DNA from: an uncultured Pelagibacteraceae bacterium
Lineage (GTDB): Bacteria > Pseudomonadota > Alphaproteobacteria > Pelagibacterales > Pelagibacteraceae
DNA length: 64,000 bases
Direction: 5' to 3'
Assembly (NCBI GenBank): GCA_902614355.1
Contig: CACMKP010000006.1
Location: 1-64,000 of the forward strand
A model generated the notes under the pieces. That model saw only the letters and a program-made list of their open reading frames with translations, searched no databases and was not told where the DNA came from. Positions 1 through 7,492 of the stretch are shown in pieces (positions within the stretch are counted from its first letter, which is position 1; every line of letters begins with the position of its first letter). The translations under genes and the position numbers were made by a program.

Positions 1-488
1 AAATTAAAACCGCGATTGCAACAATTGGAATTCTTTTTGATACTACAGACGAACAAGGTGACACAATTATAAATCATCATGGAAGATTAGAATATGTTGG
101 GGATCTAAGCTCATCTTCTGATTCAGACTTTTATTTTATTAATAATCCAAGCACATCATATAATTACACATCAAATAATAAATCAGAACATAACTACAGA
201 GTTGGATATGGTATTGACACAACTTCAATTTCTGGCTGGTCAACAGTGGTAAATTTTGAAAGATTTGGTGCAAGAGGCAAAGGTTATAGTAATGAACTTT
301 ATTTATCTGTAGGATATGTGCCAATTGATGAAATTAAATATGCATTTAAGATAAATGATTTTAAAAATGCTGGACTAGAATTTACTAAAGAAGTGAATGA
401 CTTAGATTTGAAAATTAGTACAAATTATGATTTTTTAAGTGTTGCACCTAATTACAATGCAAATATTTCAATAAGCAATAGCTTTTAA
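1..488 (+). CDS. Outer-membrane beta-barrel / autotransporter-like protein, 3' end only
   Basis: The frame is open from the left edge (reading from base 3) to the stop at 486-488, so the ATG at 246 in the ORF track is internal and the gene begins outside the window. The visible 161 residues alternate polar and hydrophobic positions in repeated strand-turn-strand patterns, are rich in Asn, Ser, Tyr and Gly, and end in a terminal Phe (ISISNSF), the usual C-terminal signature of outer-membrane barrels recognised by the BAM machinery. I infer the last strands of a beta-barrel, perhaps an autotransporter or LptD-like protein. The family cannot be fixed without the N-terminal part. Confidence 0.6.
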   Translation, partial: IKTAIATIGILFDTTDEQGDTIINHHGRLEYVGDLSSSSDSDFYFINNPSTSYNYTSNNKSEHNYRVGYGIDTTSISGWSTVVNFERFGARGKGYSNELYLSVGYVPIDEIKYAFKINDFKNAGLEFTKEVNDLDLKISTNYDFLSVAPNYNANISISNSF

Positions 489-502
489 TATTTCTTTAGT
501 GT

Positions 503-530
503 TTGAAAGAAAAAATAAAAGTAGTATATA
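503..530 (+). promoter_or_regulatory. Probable sigma70 promoter for the tRNA-Met gene
   Basis: TTGAAA (503-508) and TATATA (525-530) are separated by 16 bp and lie between the barrel gene stop and the tRNA. Predicted initiation near 537 is about 10 nt before the mature tRNA 5' end. This is a consensus match by eye only. Confidence 0.45.
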
Positions 531-546
531 TCAAAAACAATTTAAC

Positions 547-623
547 GGCGGGGTAGCTCAGTTGGTTAGAGCGCAGGACTCATAAGCCTGAGGTCAGTGG
601 TTCGATCCCACTTCCCGCTACCA
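547..623 (+). tRNA. tRNA-Met(CAT), elongator type
   Basis: A cloverleaf can be drawn. The acceptor arm GGCGGGG pairs with TCCCGCT (two G-T wobbles), the D arm contains AGCTCAGTTGGTTAGAGC, the anticodon loop is CTCATAA with anticodon CAT, and the T arm AGTGG/CCACT closes TTCGATC. The discriminator A and the CCA end are encoded. The anticodon stem CAGGA/GCCTG has an A-G mismatch next to the loop. The GGCGGGG acceptor resembles alphaproteobacterial elongator Met tRNAs, and the G1-T72 wobble is not the C1 mismatch of an initiator. An Ile2 (lysidine) tRNA is the alternative. Confidence 0.9.
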
Positions 624-627
624 TTAA

Positions 628-1665
628 ATGAAAAAAATTCTTTCTGTAATTGGTATATGTTTAACATTTGTTTTGTTGACTGACTTATTATTTGGGGCTT
701 ATTTATTAAAATTTACCCCCAAAAAGATCGATCACACAACTATTCACAATGTTTACGATCATGATTTAAAAAAAAGTTTCAAAGGAAATTTAGAATGGTC
801 TCCCGGTGAAACTTATCTTTTTTGTTCAAATAAAAATTCATTTAGAACTTTTTGTGACAAAATGGATTTTGAGTCAAAAGAATTTGATATAGCATTCATA
901 GGAGACAGTTTTACAGAAGGTGTTGGTCTTGATTACAAAGATACTTTTGTTGGAAGAATTGAAAATAAATTTGACAAGTTAAAGATTGCTAATTTAGGCG
1001 TTGTATCTTACTCGCCATCAATTTATTTTACTAAGTTAAGATATTTATTAGAAAATGGTTACAAATTCAAAAGAGTAATCATTTATTTTGATATTAGCGA
1101 TATACATGACGATAATAGAAAATACAGATTAATAGATAACAAAATAAGTAGAAAAAAATCAGTAATTTTATCTAATATCCAAAGAACCTTGAAATCAACT
1201 TTTCCATTTTTGGCATATTCGTCAAAAGTATTGAAGAATGATGTATTTAATGAAACAGATGTAATAAATAAATGTACTTATCTGGATTTCTGTCATGAAA
1301 AAAGTTCGTGGACTTTTAACAATAAGTTTTTTGGAGATAAAGAAATTAGTAAATCATTAGAATTTATGGAGATGACATATGAACTTTTACAGAAAAATGA
1401 TATTAAAATGTCAGTTGGAATTTATCCTTGGCCAGCTCAAATTTTGTACGATAATAGTCAATCAAAGATTGTTAAATTAATGAATAATTTTTGTGTAAAC
1501 AAATGTGAGTTTTTCTTTAACAATTTTACAGATTTTTTTAATGAAATTACTTTTACTGAAAAAGAAAAAATTATTTCTAAGTATTATATTGAAGGTGATG
1601 TACATTTTAATTCTTTAGGTAATGAAAAAATATTTCAAAATTTTGTAAAGACCTTCAAAAATTAA
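628..1665 (+). CDS. Membrane-anchored SGNH/GDSL hydrolase-like protein
   Basis: The 345-residue product has one N-terminal membrane segment (about residues 4-27). The block-I motif GDSFTEG sits at 92-98 with Ser94 as probable nucleophile, and DVHFN near 324-328 supplies the Asp-x-His of SGNH hydrolases. Such domains remove or transfer acetyl groups on glycans or cleave esters. The substrate is unknown. The domain would face the periplasm, which suggests a cell-envelope substrate. The ATG lies only 4 nt after the CCA of the tRNA, with no Shine-Dalgarno possible outside the tRNA, so the two are probably cotranscribed and translation may depend on tRNA 3' processing. Function is inferred from motifs only. 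Confidence 0.7.
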   Translation: MKKILSVIGICLTFVLLTDLLFGAYLLKFTPKKIDHTTIHNVYDHDLKKSFKGNLEWSPGETYLFCSNKNSFRTFCDKMDFESKEFDIAFIGDSFTEGVGLDYKDTFVGRIENKFDKLKIANLGVVSYSPSIYFTKLRYLLENGYKFKRVIIYFDISDIHDDNRKYRLIDNKISRKKSVILSNIQRTLKSTFPFLAYSSKVLKNDVFNETDVINKCTYLDFCHEKSSWTFNNKFFGDKEISKSLEFMEMTYELLQKNDIKMSVGIYPWPAQILYDNSQSKIVKLMNNFCVNKCEFFFNNFTDFFNEITFTEKEKIISKYYIEGDVHFNSLGNEKIFQNFVKTFKN

Positions 1666-2189
1666 TGTCCAGGAAATTCTATTAAATTTTCAACTTTAAA
1701 ACCTTTATCTTCAAGCTTTTTGCATCCATCTAAATCAAATAAATTTATAACAAAAATAAATGCTGCAACATTAGCATCTGACATCTTAATTAACTTAGCA
1801 GCAGCTTCAGCCGTTCCCCCAGTAGCAATTAAATCATCAATGATTAAAACATTATCATTTTTCTCAAAAGAGTCCTTATGAACTTCAATTGTAGCTGTTC
1901 CATATTCTAACTCGAAATCAACAGAGTGAACTTCTGCAGGAAGTTTATTTTTTTTCCTAAGCATAATAAAAGGTTTTTTCAAAATAAATGAGACTGCTGA
2001 AGCAAAAACAAATCCTCGAGACTCAATTGCAGCGATCTTATCAAAATCATATTTTTTAGATCTTTCAACTATTTGACTAATTGCTTCAGCGAATGCATCT
2101 TTGTCTTTAATTAGTGTAGTAATATCTCTAAAAAGAATCCCCTTTTTTGGATAGTCTTGAATAGATCTTATAAAATCTTTTAAATTCAT
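1662..2189 (-). CDS. apt: Adenine phosphoribosyltransferase
   Basis: This enzyme converts adenine and PRPP to AMP in cytoplasmic purine salvage. The 175-residue length is typical. The PRPP-binding signature VLIIDDLIATGGTAEAA is at about 114-130, and the N-terminal DYPKKGILFRDIT segment is characteristic of Apt. It diverges from mtnP across 41 bp. MtnP releases adenine from methylthioadenosine, so the arrangement couples production and recapture of adenine. Its stop codon overlaps the SGNH gene stop by 4 bp in convergent orientation. Confidence 0.96.
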   Translation of the reverse strand: MNLKDFIRSIQDYPKKGILFRDITTLIKDKDAFAEAISQIVERSKKYDFDKIAAIESRGFVFASAVSFILKKPFIMLRKKNKLPAEVHSVDFELEYGTATIEVHKDSFEKNDNVLIIDDLIATGGTAEAAAKLIKMSDANVAAFIFVINLFDLDGCKKLEDKGFKVENLIEFPGH

Positions 2190-2203
2190 AATAATTAATT
2201 ATT
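2190..2203. repeat. 14-bp perfect palindrome in the apt/mtnP divergent region
   Basis: AATAATTAATTATT reads identically on both strands and directly abuts the apt start codon. It could be an operator shared by the divergent promoters, or chance in AT-rich DNA. The downstream half of the 41-bp gap contains TATAAAT and TATATTTT, possible -10 elements for mtnP. Confidence 0.3.
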
Positions 2204-2230
2204 GCAGTATAAATAATTTATATTTTAAAC

Positions 2231-3103
2231 ATGACAAGAAATAAATTAGCAATAATTGGTGGAAGCGGTCTATATGATGTAGAGGAATTTACTGAAAGGG
2301 AATTAATAAATTTGAATACTCCTTGGGGGGAGCCATCTGATCAAATTTTAAAAACAATTTATAAAAATAAAGAAGTTTATTTCTTACCAAGACATGGAAG
2401 AGGACATTTCATTTCACCCTCAAACATTAACTTTAGAGCTAATATTGATGCACTGAAACAATTAGGGGTTACAGACATCGTATCTGTTTCAGCTGTCGGG
2501 TCATTAAAAGAGGATTTACCTCCCGGAAAGTTTGTAATAGTAGATCAATTTATAGATAGAACTTTCTCTAGGGTAAAAACATTTTTTGACAATGAAATAG
2601 TTGCACATGTTTCTATGGCTCATCCAACATCTAATGGTTTGATGAACGCATGTGAAGAGGCGATTAAAAAAGAAAAAATTGAATATCAAAGAAATGGCAC
2701 ATATGTTGTTATGGAAGGACCTCAATTTTCAACATTAGCAGAGTCAAATTTATATAGATCTTGGAAAGCAGATGTAATTGGAATGACTAATATGCCAGAA
2801 GCGAAATTAGCTAGAGAAGCAGAAATCAGATATGCCTCAGTTTCAATGGTTACAGATTATGATTGTTGGCATCCAGACCATGAAAATGTTGACGTTCAAC
2901 AAGTAATAAAAGTTCTTTTGGGAAATGCCGCAAAAGCAAAAAACATGATTAAAAATTTAATAGAAAATTTTGAAAATCATATTGATCCTAATGATCCAAC
3001 CAATAATTGTTTAGATGTTGCAATAATTACAGCACCTGAAAAAAGAACAAAAAAAACAATAGACAAACTTAAAACTGTTGCTGGTAGAGTTTTAAATCAA
3101 TGA
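2231..3103 (+). CDS. mtnP: S-methyl-5'-thioadenosine phosphorylase
   Basis: The enzyme splits methylthioadenosine with phosphate into adenine and 5-methylthioribose 1-phosphate. Sequence marks of the MTAP branch of purine nucleoside phosphorylases are the phosphate loop GGSGLY at 10-15, the substrate block VVMEGPQFSTLAES, and SMVTDYDCW near 205-213, whose Asp residues select a 6-amino purine. The 290 residues match family length. It is the first gene of a four-gene operon and overlaps mtnA by 4 nt. Coupling with speDE downstream explains its source of MTA: aminopropyl transfer releases one MTA per polyamine step. Confidence 0.95.
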   Translation: MTRNKLAIIGGSGLYDVEEFTERELINLNTPWGEPSDQILKTIYKNKEVYFLPRHGRGHFISPSNINFRANIDALKQLGVTDIVSVSAVGSLKEDLPPGKFVIVDQFIDRTFSRVKTFFDNEIVAHVSMAHPTSNGLMNACEEAIKKEKIEYQRNGTYVVMEGPQFSTLAESNLYRSWKADVIGMTNMPEAKLAREAEIRYASVSMVTDYDCWHPDHENVDVQQVIKVLLGNAAKAKNMIKNLIENFENHIDPNDPTNNCLDVAIITAPEKRTKKTIDKLKTVAGRVLNQ

Positions 3104-4170
3104 GAATAGAAGGAAAAGAATATCGTACTATTTGGTTTGAAAATAATGTTGTAAAAATTATTGATCAAACAAAACTTCCACACCAATTTATTATTAAAGA
3201 CCTTAAAACTGTTAAGGACTCAATAAATGCGATTAAGGTAATGGAGGTAAGAGGCGCACCTCTAATAGGTGCTACAGCAGCTTATGGAATGGTTTTAGCT
3301 ATAATTGAAAGTAATGACCAATCATTTTTAAAAAAATCTGCAAAAGATTTAATTAGTTCAAGACCAACAGCAATAAATTTAAAGTGGGCTGTCGATAGAA
3401 TGATGAATAAATTATCAGGAGTTAATAGTGATAAAATCTTAAAAATAGCCTTGAATGAAGCAAAAGATATATGTGAAGAGGATGTAAAATTTTGTGAAAA
3501 TATAGGATTAAATGGACTAAAGATTATTGAGGAAATCTATAATAAAAAAAAAGATACAGTTAATATATTAACTCATTGTAACGCAGGTTGGCTTGCAACA
3601 ATAAATTGGGGAACCGCAACCTCTCCAATTTATCATGCACATAAAAAAGGGATTCCCGTTCATGTGTGGGCAGATGAAACTAGACCAAGAAATCAAGGAG
3701 CAAATCTTACATCATATGAATTAAATGAAGAAGGAATTAAAAACACAATCATCGCAGATAACACAGGTGGCATATTAATGCAAAGAGGTGAAGTTGATAT
3801 GTGCATTGTTGGAACAGACAGAACTCTAGCTAATGGAGATGTTTGTAATAAAGTTGGAACTTATCTTAAAGCATTAGCAGCTCATGATAACAAGATTCCT
3901 TTTTATGTTGCACTTCCAAGTTCAACAATTGATTGGAATATAAAAGATCATAAAGATATTCCAATAGAAGAGAGAAATTCAGATGAATTATCTCATGTTG
4001 AAGGTTTAGACCAAAAAGGTGACATAAAGAAAATACAAATTTATCCAAAAAAAAGTATAGCCTTGAATTTAGCTTTTGATGTAACTCCAGCAAAATATGT
4101 TACAGGATTAATAACAGAAAAAGGTGTATGTGAAGCATCAGAAAAAGGACTTAAAGAATTATTTAAATGA
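3100..4170 (+). CDS. mtnA: S-methyl-5-thioribose-1-phosphate isomerase
   Basis: This enzyme isomerises 5-methylthioribose 1-phosphate to 5-methylthioribulose 1-phosphate. The eIF2B-like fold is indicated by EVRGAPLIGATAAYG near 48-63, the catalytic Cys in THCNAGWLAT around residue 160 and the catalytic Asp in GTDRTLANGD around 240. The 356-residue length fits. The start ATGA overlaps the mtnP stop and the stop overlaps the next start, indicating tight translational coupling. No mtnK kinase is present. None is needed, because MtnP gives the phosphorylated sugar directly. Confidence 0.96.
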   Translation: MRIEGKEYRTIWFENNVVKIIDQTKLPHQFIIKDLKTVKDSINAIKVMEVRGAPLIGATAAYGMVLAIIESNDQSFLKKSAKDLISSRPTAINLKWAVDRMMNKLSGVNSDKILKIALNEAKDICEEDVKFCENIGLNGLKIIEEIYNKKKDTVNILTHCNAGWLATINWGTATSPIYHAHKKGIPVHVWADETRPRNQGANLTSYELNEEGIKNTIIADNTGGILMQRGEVDMCIVGTDRTLANGDVCNKVGTYLKALAAHDNKIPFYVALPSSTIDWNIKDHKDIPIEERNSDELSHVEGLDQKGDIKKIQIYPKKSIALNLAFDVTPAKYVTGLITEKGVCEASEKGLKELFK

Positions 4171-4823
4171 AAAATTTTGATCAAAGAAATCAGATTATTG
4201 AATATTCGTTAAAATTAAATTCTACAAATCTTTCACCTCTTAGATCAGGCAATATATCATTGAGAGGAATAGAGGATGGCATAGAGGGATACTTAATTAC
4301 TCCATCAGGAAAAAAATATGAAACACTTAAACCTGAAGATATTGTTTTTATGGGTTTAAATGAAGGAGAAGAAAAAAACAATTCAACTAACAAACCATCA
4401 TCAGAATGGAGATTTCATAGAGATATTTATACAAATAAAAAAGAAGCACAGGCAATTGTTCATGCTCATTCTCCACACGCAACAGCTGTATCCTCACATG
4501 GAAAATCAGTACCACCATTTCATTATATGATCGCTCTAGCTGGCGGAGATGACATTAAATGTGCAGAATACGCTACTTTTGGAACAGAAGAGTTATCCAA
4601 AAATGTAATTAAAGCTCTAGAGAATAGAAGCGCTTGTTTAATGTCCAATCACGGCCAGGTTGCTTTTGGAAAAAATTTAGAGGATGCATTTGAGCTTGCA
4701 CAAGAGATAGAAAATATTTGTCATCAATACACTATTGCTTTAAAACTAGGACAACCTAAGATACTTTCATTTGAAGAAATGAAAAAAGTTTTAGATAAGG
4801 CTAAAAACTATAAAAAAAGGTAA
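4167..4823 (+). CDS. Class II aldolase, probable 5-methylthioribulose-1-phosphate aldolase
   Basis: This is a class II aldolase/adducin-family enzyme of 218 residues. SGNIS and TPSGKKYETL form the phosphate-binding N-terminal part. The Glu in PSSEWRFHRDIY and the His pair in IVHAHSPHATAVS, plus a later His in SNHGQVAFG, form the zinc and catalytic site. The pattern is closer to L-fuculose-1-phosphate aldolases than to the dehydratase MtnB. Sitting directly after mtnA, it most likely cleaves 5-methylthioribulose 1-phosphate to DHAP and 2-methylthioacetaldehyde, as in the known DHAP shunt. That substrate is inferred from gene order. MtnB remains the alternative, but no mtnC/mtnD genes are here. 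Confidence 0.75.
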   Translation: MKNFDQRNQIIEYSLKLNSTNLSPLRSGNISLRGIEDGIEGYLITPSGKKYETLKPEDIVFMGLNEGEEKNNSTNKPSSEWRFHRDIYTNKKEAQAIVHAHSPHATAVSSHGKSVPPFHYMIALAGGDDIKCAEYATFGTEELSKNVIKALENRSACLMSNHGQVAFGKNLEDAFELAQEIENICHQYTIALKLGQPKILSFEEMKKVLDKAKNYKKR

Positions 4824-4824
4824 G

Positions 4825-5865
4825 ATGATTAAAGTTGGGGAGCATATTACTTTAGATATTATAGGTACTACAAAAGAGTACGATTCTTCAGTTTATGAGA
4901 AAGTTATACATAAAATAGCTAAAGCAGCTAATGTAACTATTTTGAATATTTCAAAATATAAATTTGAACCTCAGGGTTTTACTATTTTAGCTTTATTGGC
5001 TGAAAGTCATATTAGTTTTCATACATTTCCAGAAAATGGAATAATTAGTTTTGATTTTTTTACCTGTGGAAAAATAAGTCCATCGGTGGCAATTGATATT
5101 ATAAAAAAAGAATTTGAACATAAACGTATTGTTAAAAAAGAATTTAATAGAGATACTAGATCTCTTTACCACGATATTTATAGTTCACCAGGATTACAAA
5201 AATCATATGTTGTAAATGAAGTTATAGAGGACTTTAAATCAAAAGTTGGTCAACACATTGAAATTTTAGAATTAGAACAATTTGGAAAATCTTTATTTAT
5301 CGATGGTGAAATACAAGTAGCGGCATCAGATGAACATTTATACAGCTCAACTTTTGTTGGGGCTGGGCTTAAGTTGAATAAAAAAAATGAAAGAGCAGCA
5401 ATAATTGGCGGTGGTGATGGTGGTGTTGCAAGAGAATGTATTTCAAAAAAGTTTAACTTTATAGATTGGTATGAATTAGATCCTGAAGTTGTTGAAGTTT
5501 GCAATAAACATCTTGGTGATATTGGAAAAAAAGCTACAGAAAAAAATTCTGTAAAATGTGTCTGGGGAGATGCTTTTGAAAGTATAAAGACAGTGAATGA
5601 AGATACATATGATCATATTTTTGTTGATTTAAATGATGACCAGTTTTGCATAGATCTGGCCGCTAAAAATATGGACTCTTTAGTTAGAATTCTCAAACCT
5701 AAAGGTGTTATTACTGCACAAGTTGGAAGTCAGGATAAAAAACCTCTTCAAGTTGAAAATTGGTTAAATGTATTCAATCATCATTTTGGAAATACTAATT
5801 TATCCAGAGTTTATATACCTAGTTTTGATTGTTCTTGGAATTTTTCTTCATCAATAAACCACTAA
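4825..5865 (+). CDS. speDE: Fused S-adenosylmethionine decarboxylase - aminopropyltransferase (SpeD-SpeE)
   Basis: One 346-residue polypeptide carries two consecutive polyamine enzymes. Residues 1 to about 118 match the short bacterial SpeD: self-cleavage site Glu60-Ser61 in LAESHISFH (Ser61 becomes pyruvoyl), His66 and Cys81 in FDFFTCG. Residues from about 125 on match spermidine synthase: QHIEILELEQFGKSLFIDGEIQ, the nucleotide loop GGGDGGVARE, WYELDPEVV, and WGDAFES. The region normally containing the catalytic Asp reads FVDLNDDQF rather than the usual VDxxDP. It would make decarboxylated SAM and transfer its aminopropyl group to a diamine, releasing MTA for the upstream genes. Because SpeD autocleavage occurs near the N terminus, the SpeE part stays attached to the alpha chain. 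Confidence 0.93.
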   Translation: MIKVGEHITLDIIGTTKEYDSSVYEKVIHKIAKAANVTILNISKYKFEPQGFTILALLAESHISFHTFPENGIISFDFFTCGKISPSVAIDIIKKEFEHKRIVKKEFNRDTRSLYHDIYSSPGLQKSYVVNEVIEDFKSKVGQHIEILELEQFGKSLFIDGEIQVAASDEHLYSSTFVGAGLKLNKKNERAAIIGGGDGGVARECISKKFNFIDWYELDPEVVEVCNKHLGDIGKKATEKNSVKCVWGDAFESIKTVNEDTYDHIFVDLNDDQFCIDLAAKNMDSLVRILKPKGVITAQVGSQDKKPLQVENWLNVFNHHFGNTNLSRVYIPSFDCSWNFSSSINH

Positions 5866-5926
5866 TTTTTTCTTTTTAATATCTGTAATCTGTGAAATAA
5901 TATTTTTTTTACTAAAGGAGATAATA

Positions 5927-6754
5927 ATGAATATATTTAAAAAAACTATTTTTTCAGTTTTACTTTCTTTATTGGTAATAGGAAATGTTAATGCTGATAA
6001 AATAAGAATTGGAACAGAGGGTGCCTATCCTCCATGGAATTCAAAAAATGAGGCAGGTAAGTTAATAGGTTTCGAAGTTGAATTAGCTTACACATTATGC
6101 AGATACATAGGTCAACAGTGTGTGATAGTTGAGCAAGATTGGGATGGAATGATTCCAGCTTTAATCATGAGAAAGTTTGATGCAATAATGGCAGGCATGT
6201 CAATTACTGCAGAAAGACAAAAAGCTATTAGCTTTTCTCAAGGATATGCAGATGAAGTTGCATCTTTAGCAGTTATGAAAGGATCTAGCCTAGAAGGTTT
6301 AGATACATCTGCTGGGATAAATCTTACCAAACCAAATGCTGCAGCTAAAAAAGATCTTAAAACTCTTACTGCTGCATTAGCAGGTAAAACTGTTTGTGTA
6401 CAAACTGCTACAATTCATCAAAACTTTTTAGACTCTGGCGATGTGGGAAAAGTAAATGTCAGAACTTATAAGACACAAGATGAGGTTAATTTAGATTTAG
6501 CGTCTGGAAGATGTGATGCTGCCTTAGCTGCTGCAGTAGCATTTAGTGATTATGCAGAAAAATCTGGCAAGCCAGTTGTTTTAACTGGACCAACTTTTTC
6601 AGGCGGTGCTTTTGGAAATGGTGTTGGGGTAGGTATTAGAAAAGATGATACTGAACTTTTAAGAAAGTTTAATGCTGCAATTAATAAAGCAAGAAAGAAC
6701 GGAGATATTAGTAGAATAGCTACTAAATGGTTCGGTTTTGACGCTTCTATGTAA
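5927..6754 (+). CDS. Amino-acid ABC transporter, periplasmic binding protein
   Basis: This is a family 3 solute-binding protein (HisJ/ArtJ/LAO type). Residues 1-23 form a signal peptide ending NVNA before DKIRIGTEGAYPPWN. The ligand block continues with KLIGFEVELAYTLC, DWDGMIPALIMRKFDAIMAGMSITAERQKAISFS and RCDAALAAAVAFSDY. The acidic/arginine pattern suggests a basic amino acid such as arginine, lysine or ornithine, but the ligand is uncertain. A strong Shine-Dalgarno AAAGGAG precedes the ATG. It heads a gene set with two permeases and is separated from them by a stem-loop. Confidence 0.92.
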   Translation: MNIFKKTIFSVLLSLLVIGNVNADKIRIGTEGAYPPWNSKNEAGKLIGFEVELAYTLCRYIGQQCVIVEQDWDGMIPALIMRKFDAIMAGMSITAERQKAISFSQGYADEVASLAVMKGSSLEGLDTSAGINLTKPNAAAKKDLKTLTAALAGKTVCVQTATIHQNFLDSGDVGKVNVRTYKTQDEVNLDLASGRCDAALAAAVAFSDYAEKSGKPVVLTGPTFSGGAFGNGVGVGIRKDDTELLRKFNAAINKARKNGDISRIATKWFGFDASM

Positions 6755-6767
6755 TTAAATTTTAGGT

Positions 6768-6794
6768 TTGGCGACTATCATGTATAGTCGCCAA
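6768..6794 (+). promoter_or_regulatory. Intercistronic stem-loop between binding protein and permease genes
   Basis: TTGGCGACTAT (6768-6778) and ATAGTCGCCAA (6784-6794) are perfect 11-bp inverted arms around a 5-nt loop CATGT. No U-tract follows, so it is more likely a 3' stabiliser for the binding-protein mRNA than a terminator. The permease ATG (6800) starts 5 nt downstream. Confidence 0.75.
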
Positions 6795-6799
6795 TCTAT

Positions 6800-7492
6800 A
6801 TGGAACTTCTAGCTTTTGGAGATACTGGTTGGGGTGATGAGTTATTTCGTGCAACCCTAATGACCATAGCTGTTTCAATAACAGCAATGTTAATCGGTTT
6901 TAGTTTCGCCGCAGTTTTCACTCCTCTAAAACTATCTAAATTTAAATTTCTAAATTTAATTGCCAATATTTACACAACAATTATCAGAGGTGTCCCTGAA
7001 TTATTAGTTATTTACCTTTTCTTTTTTGGTGGGAGTGGAGCGATTATGTTTGTTGCTTCAATGTTTGGATATAACGAATACATTGAGATTAATGCGTTTC
7101 TTACAGGCTCATTTGCTATTGGTATTATATCTGGTGCTTATTCCACTGAAGTTTTTAGAGGGGCAATTCAATCGATTGATAAAGGTCAATTTGAGGCTGC
7201 AAAGGTTTTAGGATTTAGTAAATTTAAACAGTTTTATAAAATTGTTCTTCCGCAAATGCTAAGACTAGCCATACCAAATTTAAGTAACGTTTGGCAAATT
7301 ACTCTAAAAGATACATCTTTAATCTCTGTAACAGGTTTAGTTGAAATAATGAGACAATCTTACATTGCTGCTGGATCTACAAGAGATCCACTATTCTTTT
7401 ATTCATTCGCTGCAGTTTTATATTTATTACTTACTTTTGTAAGCATGAAGTTAATAAATAGATTAGAAGTTAAGTACAGTAGAGGGTATTGA
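6800..7492 (+). CDS. Amino-acid ABC transporter permease (HisQ/ArtQ type)
   Basis: The 230-residue inner-membrane protein has about five hydrophobic segments and the inner-membrane component signature of polar amino-acid ABC permeases. FRGAIQSIDKGQFEAAKVLGFS contains the EAA loop that contacts the ATPase, and LPQMLRLAIPNLSNVWQ follows. TTIIRGVPELLVIYLFF matches HisM/Q proteins. It is translated from an ATG just beyond the intercistronic hairpin, with no clear Shine-Dalgarno outside the stem. Its stop overlaps the next gene as TGATG. Confidence 0.93.
   Translation: MELLAFGDTGWGDELFRATLMTIAVSITAMLIGFSFAAVFTPLKLSKFKFLNLIANIYTTIIRGVPELLVIYLFFFGGSGAIMFVASMFGYNEYIEINAFLTGSFAIGIISGAYSTEVFRGAIQSIDKGQFEAAKVLGFSKFKQFYKIVLPQMLRLAIPNLSNVWQITLKDTSLISVTGLVEIMRQSYIAAGSTRDPLFFYSFAAVLYLLLTFVSMKLINRLEVKYSRGY

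Noticed and set aside
4167-4823. Naming the class II aldolase MtnB
   Set aside because: Same superfamily, but the PSSEWRFHRDIY and HAHSPHATAVS blocks fit aldolases better, and no mtnC/mtnD partners are present.
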